From positions 1 through 64,000 of the forward strand of contig NZ_JBDJAW010000018.1 in the NCBI RefSeq assembly GCF_039649665.1: a DNA stretch of 64,000 nt, given 5' to 3'. Each line of letters starts with the position of its first letter. The stretch's first letter is position 1. Below, in pieces: positions 10,808 through 19,675 of the stretch. This stretch comes from Microbispora sp. ZYX-F-249. GTDB taxonomy: Bacteria > Actinomycetota > Actinomycetes > Streptosporangiales > Streptosporangiaceae. The notes under the pieces were generated by a model. It had not been told where the DNA came from, ran no database searches, and saw only the letters and a list, made by a program, of their open reading frames with translations. The position numbers and the translations under genes were made by a program.

Positions 10808-12676
10808 GTGCCGACGAAGGAGTCTCCCGCGCGGCCCCGCAGCTCAGTCATGCTCCAGGGTCTCAAGGTCATCGGCGTGGCGATCAGAACCGAGCCGAGG
10901 ATCTTCACCGGCGCGGTCCTCGCCAGCGCCCTGTACGGCGCGATGACCGTCGCCTCGTCCTGGGCGCTCGGCTGGGCGACCGACAACGCGGTGCTGCCCG
11001 CGTTCCGGGACGGAGCGGCGAGCAGCGGCGCGCTGGTCACCGCGGCCCTGCTGATCGTGGGCGTCGCGGTGCTCAAGGCGGCGGGGATCATGGGCCGGCG
11101 CATCATGGCCGGGATCCACCAGTACCGCATGCAGGCCCACTCCCGCCGCGCGGTCACCCGGCAGTACCTGCGGCTGCCCCTCGCCTGGCACCACCGTCAC
11201 CCGACCGGGCAGCTGCTGTCCAACGCCAACTCCGACGTCGAGGCGGCCTGGGGGCCGCTCGCGCCGCTGCCGATGGCGGTGGGCGTGGTCGTGATGCTCG
11301 TGACGGCGGCCGCGGCGATCGTGCTGGTGGACCCGGTGCTCGCCCTCGTCGGGTTCCTGATCTTCCCGGCCGTGGCCGTGCTCAACCTGGTCTACCAGCG
11401 CAGGCTCTCGCCGCTGGCGATGCGGGCGCAGCAACTGCGGGCCGAGGTGAGCGAGGTCGCGCACGAGAGCTTCGACGGCGCGCTCGTCGTCAAGACCCTC
11501 GGCCGCGAGGACGCCGAGACCGCACGGTTCCAGGCGAAGGCCGACGCGCTGCGGGACGCCAACGTCGCGGTCGGCCGGGTCCGCGGGCTGTTCGACCCCA
11601 TGCTGGAGGCGCTGCCCACGCTGGGCGTGCTGGCCGTGCTGCTCGTCGGGTCGCTGCGGCTGGAGTCGGGCGGCGTGGCGGCCGGCGACCTGATCCAGGT
11701 CGCCTACCTGTTCACCCTGCTCGCCTTCCCCATCCGGGCGCTCGGCTGGGTGCTGGCCGAGCTGCCGCGCAGCGTCGTCGGCTGGACGCGGGTCAGGGAC
11801 GTCCTCGACGCCTCCGGCTCCATGGAGTACGGCTCCGCCCGGCTGGACGCCTCCGGTCCGGCCCGGATCGAGGCCGAGGGCGTCGGCTACGCGTACGTGC
11901 CGGGGAGCCCGGTGCTGACGGACGTGACCTTCACGGTCGCGCCGGGCCGCACGATCGCGGTCGTCGGGCCGACCGGAGCGGGCAAGTCGACGCTCACCCA
12001 GCTGCTGGCGCGCCTGATCGACCCCGACAAGGGCGTCGTCCGCGTCGACGGCGTCGACCTGCGCGCGGTGGCAAGGGGCGGGGTGAGCGACTCGGTGGCG
12101 CTCGTCCCGCAGCAGACGTTCCTGTTCGACGACACCGTGCGCGGCAACCTCGCGCTCGGCGCGGCGGTGCCGGACGAGCGGATCTGGGCCGCGCTGCGGC
12201 TCGCGCAGGCCGACGGCTTCGTCAGCGCGCTGCCGTCCGGCCTGGACACCAGGATCGGCGAGCGCGGCGCGACGCTGTCGGGCGGGCAGCGGCAGCGCCT
12301 CGCGCTGGCCCGCGCGATCGTGCGCGAGCCCCGGCTGCTCATCCTCGACGACGCCACCTCCAGCGTCGACCCGCAGGTGGAGAAGCGCATCCTGTACGGC
12401 CTGCGCGACGGCGCGGCCGAGGCCACCGTGATCGTGGTCGCCTACCGGATGGCGACGATCGCGCTGGCCGACGAGGTCGTGTACCTGGAGCAGGGCGTGG
12501 TCGCCGACCACGGCACCCACGAGGAGCTGCTGACTCGCTGCGCGGGCTACCGCGACCTCGTCACCGCCTACGAGCGCGAGGAGGCCGAGCGGGCCGAGCT
12601 CGACGTCCGCGACGACATCCGCGACGACATCCGCGACGACATCCGCGACGACACCGACGAGGAGGTCATCGCATGA
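10808..12676 (+). CDS. ABC exporter subunit A, fused TMD-NBD with degenerate ATPase site
   Basis: A 622-residue ABC-B/Lipid-A-MDR type half transporter with six transmembrane helices in residues 1-330 and a nucleotide-binding domain after about 345. Walker A is GPTGAGKST with Lys393 and the signature is LSGGQRQ near 490. Walker B is LLILDDATSSVD, where the catalytic Glu is replaced by Asp515. The H-loop His is replaced by Tyr546 (VVAYRMAT). These losses mark the non-catalytic half of a heterodimeric exporter; its partner is the next gene, coupled by ATGA. The start is GTG with GGAAGGAA upstream. The C-terminus carries a DDIR tandem repeat. The substrate is unknown. Confidence 0.9.
   Translation: MPTKESPARPRSSVMLQGLKVIGVAIRTEPRIFTGAVLASALYGAMTVASSWALGWATDNAVLPAFRDGAASSGALVTAALLIVGVAVLKAAGIMGRRIMAGIHQYRMQAHSRRAVTRQYLRLPLAWHHRHPTGQLLSNANSDVEAAWGPLAPLPMAVGVVVMLVTAAAAIVLVDPVLALVGFLIFPAVAVLNLVYQRRLSPLAMRAQQLRAEVSEVAHESFDGALVVKTLGREDAETARFQAKADALRDANVAVGRVRGLFDPMLEALPTLGVLAVLLVGSLRLESGGVAAGDLIQVAYLFTLLAFPIRALGWVLAELPRSVVGWTRVRDVLDASGSMEYGSARLDASGPARIEAEGVGYAYVPGSPVLTDVTFTVAPGRTIAVVGPTGAGKSTLTQLLARLIDPDKGVVRVDGVDLRAVARGGVSDSVALVPQQTFLFDDTVRGNLALGAAVPDERIWAALRLAQADGFVSALPSGLDTRIGERGATLSGGQRQRLALARAIVREPRLLILDDATSSVDPQVEKRILYGLRDGAAEATVIVVAYRMATIALADEVVYLEQGVVADHGTHEELLTRCAGYRDLVTAYEREEAERAELDVRDDIRDDIRDDIRDDTDEEVIA
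12602..12658 (+). repeat. 12-base coding minisatellite (DDIR repeat)
   Basis: Three perfect copies of gacgacatccgc (12611-12646), flanked by degenerate copies (gacgtccgc before, gacgacaccgac after), encode DVR-DDIR-DDIR-DDIR-DDTD at the extreme C-terminus of the exporter subunit. The reading frame is unaffected by unit loss or gain. The acidic/basic tail is predicted to be disordered and cytoplasmic. Confidence 0.85.
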
Positions 12677-14469
12677 CCGACACGGCCATAGGACAGACTT
12701 CGTCCCTCCGGTCGGCCGACCGGGGCGCGCTGGAGACGCTCAGGCAGGGCCTGCGGCTGTCGCCGGAGTTCCGCCGCGGGCTCACCGGGACGCTCGTGCT
12801 GGCCGTGCTGGCCACACTGGGCAAGGTCGTCGTGCCGATCGCCGTGCAGCAGGTGATCGACCGGGGCCTGGGGTCGGGCGTGCCCGACCTGCCGTTCATC
12901 CGGAACGCGGTCGCGCTGTGCGCGCTCGCGGTGGTGCTGACCGCGCTCTGCGGCTACCTGATGAACGTCCGGCTCTACCGCTCCACCGAGTCGGGCCTGG
13001 CGGCCCTGCGCGGCAAGGGCTTCCGCCACGTGCACGACCTGTCGGTGCTGACGCAGAACACCGAGCGGCGCGGCGGCCTGGTCTCCCGGGTGACCGGCGA
13101 CGTGGACCAGATCAGCACGTTCATGCAGTGGGGCGGGCTGATGGTCATCGTGTCCGCCGGCCAGCTGGTGGTGGCGACCGTGCTCATGGCCGTCTACTCC
13201 TGGCAGCTCACGCTGCTCGTGTGGGCCTGCTTCCTGCCGCTGATGCTGGCCCTGCCCCGGTTCCAGCGCCTGGTGGCCCGGGCCTACACCCGGGTGCGCG
13301 AGCGCGCCGGCGACGTGCTCGCCGCCGTCAGCGAGTCGGTCGTCGGCAGCGCGGTGATCCGGGCGTACGGCTCGGAGGACCGCACGGCCGAGCGGATCGA
13401 CACGGCGGTGGACGGCATGCGCGCGGCGCAGACCCGGGCCCAGAAGATCGTCGGGTTCACGTTCCCGACCACCGAGCTGGTCGCCTCGATCTCGGTGGCG
13501 CTGGTGGTCGTGGCCGGGGTCTGGCTGGGCGTCGCCGACTCGATCACGGCGGGGCGGCTCATCGCGTTCCTGTTCCTGATCACGCTGTTCATCAGCCCCC
13601 TGCAGACCGCGACCGAGGTGCTGAACGAGGCGCAGAACGCGATCGCCGGGTGGCGGCGCATCCTCGGCGTGCTCGACACCCCGGCCGACGTGGCCGACCC
13701 GGTGGACGGCGCGACGCTGCCGCGCGGCCCGATCTCGGTCCGCTTCGACGGCGTGGGCTTCGCCTACCCGGGCGGACCGCCCGTGCTCCACGACGTGTCC
13801 GTGGACATCCCGCCGCGCACGCGGATCGCGGTGGTGGGGGAGACCGGCTCGGGCAAGACGACCTTCGCCAAGCTGCTCACCCGGCTCATGGACCCGACCT
13901 CCGGCCGGATCCTCGTGGACGGTGTCGACCTGCGCACCGTGAGCTTCTCCTCGCTCAGGGAGCGGATCGTGATGGTCCCGCAGGACGGCTTCCTGTTCGA
14001 CTCGACGCTGGAGGACAACATCCGCTTCGGCCGGCCCTCGGCGACCCGGGAGGAGATCACCCGGGCGCTGACCGAGCTCGGCCTGGCGGACTGGCTCGAC
14101 GGCCTGCCCGCCGGCCTGGACACCCCCGTGGGCCAGCGGGGCGAGTCGCTGTCGGCCGGGGAGCGGCAGCTGGTCGCCCTCGCCCGGGCCTACCTCGCCG
14201 ACCCCGACCTGCTGCTGCTCGACGAGGCCACCTCCGCCGTGGACCCCGCCACCGAGGTGCGGCTCGCCCGCGCTCTCGACGGCGTCACGCGGGGCCGTAC
14301 GGCGGTCTCGATCGCCCATCGCCTGTCCACCGCCCAGGCGGCCGACGAGGTCCTGGTGTTCGAGCACGGCCGGATCGTGCAGCGCGGGCCGCACGCCGTC
14401 CTGGTCGAGCAGCCCGGCGTGTACGCCGACCTCTACGCCTCCTGGACGACCGCCACCACCACACGCTGA
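12673..14469 (+). CDS. ABC exporter subunit B, fused TMD-NBD with intact Walker B
   Basis: A 598-residue partner of the preceding subunit. The transmembrane domain spans roughly residues 30-330. The ATPase domain has Walker A GETGSGKTT (Lys395), Walker B LLLLDEATSAVD with catalytic Glu518, and H-loop His549 (IAHRLST), all intact. Its signature motif is altered to LSAGERQ instead of LSGGQ. In heterodimeric exporters the altered signature pairs with the partner's degenerate Walker B, so one ATP site is non-catalytic and one is active; the two sequences fit that scheme exactly. Ends 20 bases from the convergent phosphoesterase gene. Substrate unknown. Confidence 0.9.
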   Translation: MTDTAIGQTSSLRSADRGALETLRQGLRLSPEFRRGLTGTLVLAVLATLGKVVVPIAVQQVIDRGLGSGVPDLPFIRNAVALCALAVVLTALCGYLMNVRLYRSTESGLAALRGKGFRHVHDLSVLTQNTERRGGLVSRVTGDVDQISTFMQWGGLMVIVSAGQLVVATVLMAVYSWQLTLLVWACFLPLMLALPRFQRLVARAYTRVRERAGDVLAAVSESVVGSAVIRAYGSEDRTAERIDTAVDGMRAAQTRAQKIVGFTFPTTELVASISVALVVVAGVWLGVADSITAGRLIAFLFLITLFISPLQTATEVLNEAQNAIAGWRRILGVLDTPADVADPVDGATLPRGPISVRFDGVGFAYPGGPPVLHDVSVDIPPRTRIAVVGETGSGKTTFAKLLTRLMDPTSGRILVDGVDLRTVSFSSLRERIVMVPQDGFLFDSTLEDNIRFGRPSATREEITRALTELGLADWLDGLPAGLDTPVGQRGESLSAGERQLVALARAYLADPDLLLLDEATSAVDPATEVRLARALDGVTRGRTAVSIAHRLSTAQAADEVLVFEHGRIVQRGPHAVLVEQPGVYADLYASWTTATTTR

Positions 14470-14488
14470 CGCGGGTCGCCGGTCGCCT

Positions 14489-16147
14489 TCAGCGCCTTCT
14501 CAGCAGAAGCTCGGTGTTGCGGTCGCCGGGCAGGCCGGCCAGCCCGCTCCGCATGCCGGGGGAGTTGAACGAGAGCTCCCGGTAGAGGGCGGCCAGGCCG
14601 CGCTGGGACAGGTCGGTGAAGTCGGTGCGGTGCGGCGCGGCCGACTCCACCAGCGTGGTGAACAGGGACAGTGTCCCGTCGTGGTTGTCGGCCAGTTCGA
14701 CGACCCTCGCCAGCTGCGGGTAGTCGACGTGGGAGGCGGTGGAGATCTCCCAGAGGCCGCCGTGAGGGACGATCCTGTTGAGGTGGGAATGGCCGTTGAT
14801 CCACGCGGCCACGTTGCCGTGCTTCCTCAGCACCGCCAGCAGCTCCTGCCCGCCGTGGCGCTTCTCGTGCGGGCGGGCCGGATCGGGGCCGAGGTTGGTC
14901 ATGGACCAGCTCGGATGATGGCTGAAGATCAGGGCGATGTCGTCCGCGTGGGTCTTCAGGGTCCGCTCCAGCCAGGCCAGCTGCCGGGTGCCGACCGATC
15001 CGCGGTAGTCGCCGCCGCGGTCGGTGGTGTCCAGGCTGATGCCGACGACCCCGTCGGCGATCCGGAAGGAGTAGTCCAACCGGCCGCTGTCGAGGTTGTC
15101 CCGCGTGTAGCCATGGCCGACGGGTCCCGAGCCGGTGTACCTCGGGTCGAGGTGCGCGGCGATGTAGGCGTGCGGGCTCAACGGGGCGCGGCGCTCGTCG
15201 GCGGTGACCGTGCGGGCCTTGCCCCTGTAGCGTTTCCACGCGGCGCGGAAACGGGCGCCCGTGGGGTCGCCCCGGCGCAGCGCCCGGTAGACCGCGCCGG
15301 CCTCGGAGGCGGGCAGGGCGAACAGCTTGCGCGAGCCGGTGGCCAGGTCGGCGAAGAAACCGCCGGCCGTGGAATAGGCTCCGCCGAAGAGCTGGTCGTG
15401 GTTGCCGACGGTGGAATACCACGGGACGGCCAGGCCGGGGCTGCTCACCTCGCGGATGGCCGCCTCCAGGAAGCCGTCCAGGTGGGGGAATCCCACCCGC
15501 TTGTCGATGTCGCGCACGCCGGAGCCGGGCTGCCAGTAGAGGCCCAGACCGGAGCTCTGCACGCCCTCGTACGCGCCGGGGTCGCCCGTGTTGGGGGTGA
15601 ATCGGCCGCCGGTCATGGCGGTGAGGAACCACTCCGTCTCGATGCGGGAGTTGTTGTCGGTGTTGTCACCGGTGGTCATGACGAAGCCGATCGGCGCCCG
15701 CGTCGCCGGGCCGTACCGCAGGGAGTTGACCTGTTCGATCAGCGAGACGGCGCCGACGGCGGTCAACGCCTCCTGCGGGCGCCATGAGCTCATGTCCCCG
15801 GCGCGGAGGAACTCATAGCGCTGCGGGTTCTGCACGTCGGTGATGTGCAGGTCGGTGAACTGGACGAAGCAGGCCAGCGCGGTACGGCGCTCGGCCCTGC
15901 CCTTCTTGGCCTCGGCCAGCTCCGTCCGCGTCACCCGGCGCCAGCCGGGGCCGTCGGACAGCCTGCGGTATCCGCCGGCGCCGTGCGGCCTGGCGACGGC
16001 GCGGATCGTCGTCAGGGGCGTCGTGGCGGAGGGCGTCGCGGCCGAGGAGGCGGCAGGAGCGGAGGCGAGTGCGATCTCCAGCGCGACGCCCGAGGCGGTC
16101 ATGCCGGAGGCGAGTAGGAAAGCGCGGCGGCTGAGGGCGGAATCCAT
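14489..16147 (-). CDS. Tat-exported metallophosphoesterase (TIGR03767-like)
   Basis: A 552-residue protein. Residues 1-40 are a twin-arginine signal (SRRAFLLASGM followed by an Ala-rich region). The calcineurin-like phosphoesterase motifs are spread widely: FTDLHITD (D-x-H), TTGDNTDNN (GDNxxD), STVGNHDQL (GNHD), FSHHPSW and NGHSHLN (GHxH). A large insertion separates GDNTD from GNHD, as in the actinobacterial TIGR03767 family. The start ATG 16147 has GGGGAGC upstream; a start 12 codons earlier is less likely. It probably folds in the cytoplasm with bound metals and acts outside the cell on an unidentified phosphoester. Confidence 0.88.
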   Translation of the reverse strand: MDSALSRRAFLLASGMTASGVALEIALASAPAASSAATPSATTPLTTIRAVARPHGAGGYRRLSDGPGWRRVTRTELAEAKKGRAERRTALACFVQFTDLHITDVQNPQRYEFLRAGDMSSWRPQEALTAVGAVSLIEQVNSLRYGPATRAPIGFVMTTGDNTDNNSRIETEWFLTAMTGGRFTPNTGDPGAYEGVQSSGLGLYWQPGSGVRDIDKRVGFPHLDGFLEAAIREVSSPGLAVPWYSTVGNHDQLFGGAYSTAGGFFADLATGSRKLFALPASEAGAVYRALRRGDPTGARFRAAWKRYRGKARTVTADERRAPLSPHAYIAAHLDPRYTGSGPVGHGYTRDNLDSGRLDYSFRIADGVVGISLDTTDRGGDYRGSVGTRQLAWLERTLKTHADDIALIFSHHPSWSMTNLGPDPARPHEKRHGGQELLAVLRKHGNVAAWINGHSHLNRIVPHGGLWEISTASHVDYPQLARVVELADNHDGTLSLFTTLVESAAPHRTDFTDLSQRGLAALYRELSFNSPGMRSGLAGLPGDRNTELLLRRR

Positions 16148-16378
16148 GATGCTCCCCGGTGGTGGCGTCGAGGGTGCGTCCACTGGGGATGTTTGACAGC
16201 GGGGATGACTCCCGGCCTAACACGGCTGAAACGCCGTCCAGCCGTATGGCGCCGAGAAATAGCCGCAGGTGATCCGGACACCTGGTGGCAGCGGGCCGGA
16301 AGCCCGCCGCTTTCCCACCGTTCAGAAACAGCGCGGCCCGGCAGCGGCGGCGGAGAAGGGGGCGGCCGGGGCCTGCGG

Positions 16379-16384
16379 CACAAT
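16379..16384 (+). promoter_or_regulatory. -10 box for leaderless hisI
   Basis: CACAAT is followed by seven bases and the hisI ATG, with no Shine-Dalgarno. The detached hisI therefore has its own promoter. The 244-base gap 16148-16391 otherwise shows no gene. Confidence 0.45.
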
Positions 16385-16391
16385 TGGCGTC

Positions 16392-16742
16392 ATGGCCCTC
16401 GACCCGAAGATCGCCGACCGGCTCAAGCGCACGCCGGACGGCCTGGTGCCCGCGATCGTCCAGCAGCACGACACCGGCGAGGTGCTCATGCTCGCCTGGA
16501 TGGACGACGAGGCGCTGCACCGCACGCTCACCACCGGCCGGGCGACCTACTGGTCCCGCAGCCGGGGGGAGTACTGGGTGAAGGGCGACACCTCCGGCCA
16601 CGTGCAGTGGGTCAGGCACGTGGCGCTCGACTGCGACGGCGACACGATCCTGCTCAAGGTCGACCAGGTGGGGGCGGCCTGCCACACCGGTGACCGCACC
16701 TGCTTCGACGCCGACGTCCTCGACGTGAGCGGCGCGCCGTGA
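16392..16742 (+). CDS. hisI: Phosphoribosyl-AMP cyclohydrolase
   Basis: A 116-residue monofunctional PRA-CH domain (no HisE fusion), hydrolysing the adenine ring of phosphoribosyl-AMP in histidine synthesis. It shows [38 protein letters not shown](D/E)TSGH and the Zn/Mg-binding [14 protein letters not shown]...ACHTG stretch with its conserved Asp and Cys residues. The ATG 16392 is supported by the adjacent -10 and by the family's usual N-terminus. The stop overlaps the next gene's GTG (GTGA). In many relatives hisI directly follows hisF; here two to three kilobases of exporters and a phosphoesterase intervene. Confidence 0.96.
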   Translation: MALDPKIADRLKRTPDGLVPAIVQQHDTGEVLMLAWMDDEALHRTLTTGRATYWSRSRGEYWVKGDTSGHVQWVRHVALDCDGDTILLKVDQVGAACHTGDRTCFDADVLDVSGAP

Positions 16743-17365
16743 CCGCCCCGGCGCCCGCCGAGGACCGGACGCGTACGGCTCGGCGCCCGCTGCTCGCCTG
16801 GCTGGCCGCCTGCGCCGTGGGCGGCGGGCTCGCGCTGCTGGCCGCGGGCCGCGTCTGGGTCACGCTCGGCACGGCGGGGGGCCCCGCCGGAGCGGGCGGC
16901 GGCTCCCTCACCGGCAACGACCTGGTCGCCTGGCTGACCCCCGCGGCGCTGGCCGCGCTCGCCGCCGTGCTGGCCGTACTGGCGACCCGGGGGGTCGCGC
17001 GGCGGGTGACGAGCGTGGTCGTGGCGCTCCTCGGCGCGGCGGTCGCGGCGGGGGCGTGGGACGGCACGCGCGGCGGCACCATCGCCGCGGCCGCCGCCGG
17101 GCACGTGACGACCGCGGTGACGTCCGCCGGTCACATCTCCGTGGAGTCGCGCGCGTGGGTCTGGCCGGTGCTGGCCGCCGCGGGCGGGATCGTCCTGGCC
17201 GGCGCGGGCGCCGCGGCGGTGGTGCTGAGCGCGCGCTGGCCCGGCATGTCGAGCAGGTACGAGCGGGCGAGCGGGCGCGCGCAAACCGGCGGGACGGCCC
17301 GGGTCAAGGACGCCGACAGGGCGATGTGGGACGCCATCGACGAGGGCGACGACCCCACCGCGTGA
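16739..17365 (+). CDS. Trp-biosynthesis-associated membrane protein (TIGR02234 / Trp_oprn_chp)
   Basis: A 208-residue protein with four hydrophobic segments: about 18-38, 62-82, 88-105 and 138-163. A C-terminal cytoplasmic tail has the family's MSSRYE...[17 protein letters not shown] ending, which is diagnostic of the TIGR02234 family. Members sit between trpE and trpC in many actinobacteria and have no established biochemical role. Coupled to hisI by a GTGA overlap. trpE, its usual upstream neighbour, is absent here. Confidence 0.88.
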   Translation: MTAPAPAEDRTRTARRPLLAWLAACAVGGGLALLAAGRVWVTLGTAGGPAGAGGGSLTGNDLVAWLTPAALAALAAVLAVLATRGVARRVTSVVVALLGAAVAAGAWDGTRGGTIAAAAAGHVTTAVTSAGHISVESRAWVWPVLAAAGGIVLAGAGAAAVVLSARWPGMSSRYERASGRAQTGGTARVKDADRAMWDAIDEGDDPTA

Positions 17366-17521
17366 ACAACCCCACATGGGCGACGGCGTGAACGCGGGCG
17401 ATCTTGGACCGTTCCCAACTGTTTGATCACAAGTTGCCCACAAAGCTCGGTTTTGCCCTGAACGGGCCCTTCCTTCTCGCTAAGCTTCCCGCCGACCTGA
17501 AGGATTTCACGGGAGCTTCGG

Positions 17522-17797
17522 ATGAGCTACCAGCACCGGCCGGACGGCTCGGGGGGCCTCGGCGCCCACCCGTCCGGCGGGGGACGCCCACACCCGCGCG
17601 CGGGTGCTCACGGGTGTCCGTCTCCGGCTCCGTACGGGTGCCCGCCTTCCCCGGGGCGGGCCACCGGCGGAACGGCGATCGCCCCGCTCCTGTGCGCCCT
17701 CGCGTCGATCATCGGTGTGATCTCCGGCCACGTCGCCGTGGACCGGCTGGCACGGACCGCCAGGGAAGGCCGCGGCGCGGCGCCCGCCGTGCTCTGA
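17522..17797 (+). CDS. Small proline/glycine-rich protein with one hydrophobic segment
   Basis: A 91-residue protein. Residues 1-45 are Gly/Pro/His-rich and start MSYQHRPDGSGG. One hydrophobic stretch follows (IAPLLCALASIIGVISGHVAV), then a basic tail. The layout resembles the DUF4190 group, in which a disordered proline-rich N-terminus precedes membrane helices and a HxAL-type motif (here SGHVAVDRL). It has only one clear helix, so it may be a shortened member. GGGAG precedes the ATG by six bases. It lies upstream of a better-formed relative with the same MSY start. The gap 17366-17521 shows only a possible promoter area. Function unknown. Confidence 0.6.
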   Translation: MSYQHRPDGSGGLGAHPSGGGRPHPRAGAHGCPSPAPYGCPPSPGRATGGTAIAPLLCALASIIGVISGHVAVDRLARTAREGRGAAPAVL

Positions 17798-17889
17798 TCG
17801 CGGGTACTCGCGGCGGACGCGGCGAAGCGGCGCCGATCCGGCTCCCGTCTCACACCGAACTCTCTCCCTACCGACAGCAGGAGCGACAA

Positions 17890-18243
17890 ATGAGCTACGA
17901 CCCCGGCAACCCCGGCGGCTTCCCCCCGCCTCCGCCTCCCGGCGGCGGCTACGGCGCCCCGATGCCGCCCGGCGGCGCCCCCCCGAACAACCACCTGGTG
18001 ATGGCGATCGTCACGACGATCCTGTGCTGCCTCCCGCTGGGTGTCGTGTCGATCGTCTTCGCCAGTCAGGTCAACTCCAAGTGGATGGCGGGCGACTACC
18101 AGGGCGCGATCGCGGCCTCGGAGTCGGCCAAGAAGTGGTGGATGGCGTCGCTGATCACCGGCATCGTGCTGGTGGTCCTCTACATCCTCCTGGTCGTCGT
18201 GCTCGGGGTCTTCAGCTTCAGCACCTCGACCACGTCATACTGA
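17890..18243 (+). CDS. CD225/dispanin-like membrane protein
   Basis: A 117-residue protein: a Gly/Pro-rich cytoplasmic N-terminus (MSYDPGNPGGFPPPPPP) followed by NNHLVMAIVTTILCCLPLG. This is the hallmark CD225 segment with an intramembrane helix and Cys pair, then VSIVFASQVNSKWMAGDYQGA and a second helix (residues 88-110). Bacterial members are of unknown function; animal relatives include the interferon-induced transmembrane proteins. AGGAG precedes the ATG 17890. A longer frame fusing it to upstream sequence from 17404 is rejected because that part has no coding character. Confidence 0.85.
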   Translation: MSYDPGNPGGFPPPPPPGGGYGAPMPPGGAPPNNHLVMAIVTTILCCLPLGVVSIVFASQVNSKWMAGDYQGAIAASESAKKWWMASLITGIVLVVLYILLVVVLGVFSFSTSTTSY

Positions 18244-18248
18244 GGGTC

Positions 18249-18680
18249 ATGACACCGATCGTCCCGGCGCGGCGCCCGGCGGACCGCTTGCGGTCCCTGC
18301 TGGCGCCGCTCGGCGTGGCGGCCGTCGCGTCGGCGGCGGCCGCGTACGTCACCTCCGTGGACCCGAACCAGCCCGGGCACTATCCGACCTGCCCGCTTCT
18401 CTTCCTCACCGGGCTCTACTGTCCCGGATGCGGTTCGCTGCGCGCCGTCCACGCCCTGGGACACGCCGACGTGCTGAGCGCCCTGCACCTCAATCCGCTC
18501 CTGGTCGCGGCCGTCCCGTTCCTGTTCTACCGATGGGCCCTGTGGGCATTACGATCATGGCAGGGACGGCCTGTGCGCACGAACCTCGCGCACCCCGCGT
18601 ACCTGTGGGGACTTCTCGCCATCGTGATCGTTTTTTGGGTAATACGGAACACGCCTTTCGGGCATTTCCTCGCACCCTGA
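18249..18680 (+). CDS. DUF2752 membrane protein
   Basis: A 143-residue protein with three hydrophobic segments and the family signature CPLLFLTGLYCPGCGSLRAVHAL (residues 46-68) containing the CPxCG motif. It starts five bases after the CD225 gene's stop and is probably co-transcribed with it. The family is widespread in Actinobacteria and Bacteroidetes; its cysteine motif suggests metal or redox chemistry at the membrane, but no function is established. The ATG 18249 fits the family's usual length. Confidence 0.85.
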   Translation: MTPIVPARRPADRLRSLLAPLGVAAVASAAAAYVTSVDPNQPGHYPTCPLLFLTGLYCPGCGSLRAVHALGHADVLSALHLNPLLVAAVPFLFYRWALWALRSWQGRPVRTNLAHPAYLWGLLAIVIVFWVIRNTPFGHFLAP

Positions 18681-18768
18681 CTCGACCCGGTGGCGGATCG
18701 ACGCGAGACGGGCCGATACCATCGCAGGGCAGGACACGCAGAGCAGCCGACCGGAGGGACCCTTACGC

Positions 18769-18828
18769 GTGAGCGAGCGGACAGGCAAATCGCGCGAGCT
18801 CCGAGCCGAGAGCGAGGAGGACGCGTGA
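18769..18828 (+). CDS. Possible 19-codon leader ORF overlapping the trpC start
   Basis: GTG 18769 opens a frame [19 protein letters not shown] that ends with TGA 18826-18828, overlapping the trpC GTG (18825) as GTGA. GGAGGG lies ten bases upstream. It contains no Trp codon, so it is not a classic attenuator peptide, but it could couple translation into trpC. A TACCAT hexamer near 18718 may be the -10. Short, charged and uncertain; it could equally be untranslated leader. Confidence 0.3.
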   Translation: MSERTGKSRELRAESEEDA

Positions 18829-19649
18829 GTGTTCTTGAGGACATCATCCTGGGCGTGCGGGAGGACCTCGAAGAGCGGCAGCGCGACGTGCCGATCGAGG
18901 AGCTCAAGCGGCTCGCCGCCCGTGCCCCCGAGCCCCGTGACGCCTATGCCGCGCTCGGCGGCGACCGGGTGTCGGTCATCGCGGAGGTGAAGCGCTCGAG
19001 CCCCTCGAAGGGCGCGCTCGCCGCCATCGCCGACCCCGCCGCGCTCGCGGCGGACTACGAGGAGGGCGGCGCCCACGTCATCAGCGTGCTGACGGAGCGG
19101 CGCAGGTTCGGCGGCACCCTCGCCGACCTCGCCGCCGTGCGCGCCGCCGTGGACATCCCCATCCTGCGCAAGGACTTCATCGTCACCTCCTACCAGCTGT
19201 GGGAGGCCAGGGCGCACGGCGCGGACCTCGCCCTGCTCATCGTGGCGGCCCTCGACCAGCAGGCGCTCGTCTCGCTGATCGAGCGGGCCGAGTCGATCGG
19301 GCTCGCCCCGCTCGTCGAGGTGCACACCGAGGAGGAGCTGGTCCGGGCGGTCGACGCCGGCGCGAAGATCATCGGGATCAACGCCCGCAACCTCAAGACG
19401 CTCGAGGTGGACCGCGAGGTGTTCGCCAAGCTCGCGCCCAAGGTGCCGGACGGCGTCATCAAGATCGCCGAGTCGGGCGTGCGCGGCCCGCACGACCTGC
19501 TCGCGTACGCGCGGGCGGGGGCGGACGCGGTGCTGGTGGGCGAGAGCCTGGTCACCGGCAGGGACCCCAAGGCCGCGGTCAACGACCTGGTGACCGCCGG
19601 CGCCCACCCGGCCTCGCGGCAGGACACCGGCTCCGAGAGGCACTCGTGA
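18825..19649 (+). CDS. trpC: Indole-3-glycerol phosphate synthase
   Basis: A 274-residue (beta-alpha)8 barrel converting CdRP to indole-glycerol phosphate. It has [13 protein letters not shown] (catalytic Glu and Lys), [19 protein letters not shown] (catalytic Lys), [23 protein letters not shown] and [10 protein letters not shown] 18825 follows GAGGAGGACGC and agrees with the family N-terminus ([14 protein letters not shown]). First of the trpC-trpB-trpA run; its stop overlaps a possible upstream trpB GTG. No TrpM-like gene lies between trpC and trpB, unlike the arrangement I recall for Streptomyces. Confidence 0.96.
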   Translation: MSVLEDIILGVREDLEERQRDVPIEELKRLAARAPEPRDAYAALGGDRVSVIAEVKRSSPSKGALAAIADPAALAADYEEGGAHVISVLTERRRFGGTLADLAAVRAAVDIPILRKDFIVTSYQLWEARAHGADLALLIVAALDQQALVSLIERAESIGLAPLVEVHTEEELVRAVDAGAKIIGINARNLKTLEVDREVFAKLAPKVPDGVIKIAESGVRGPHDLLAYARAGADAVLVGESLVTGRDPKAAVNDLVTAGAHPASRQDTGSERHS

Positions 19650-19675
19650 ACGACAGCGCTGCAGAGGGAGGCCGC

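Noticed and set aside
14469-14489. A terminator in the 20-base gap between the convergent exporter and phosphoesterase genes
   Set aside because: No inverted repeat of useful length is present.
17404-18243. A single 279-codon protein joining the CD225 protein to upstream sequence
   Set aside because: The first ~160 codons lack coding character, overlap the separate 91-residue gene in another frame, and the CD225 gene has its own ribosome site and ATG at 17890.
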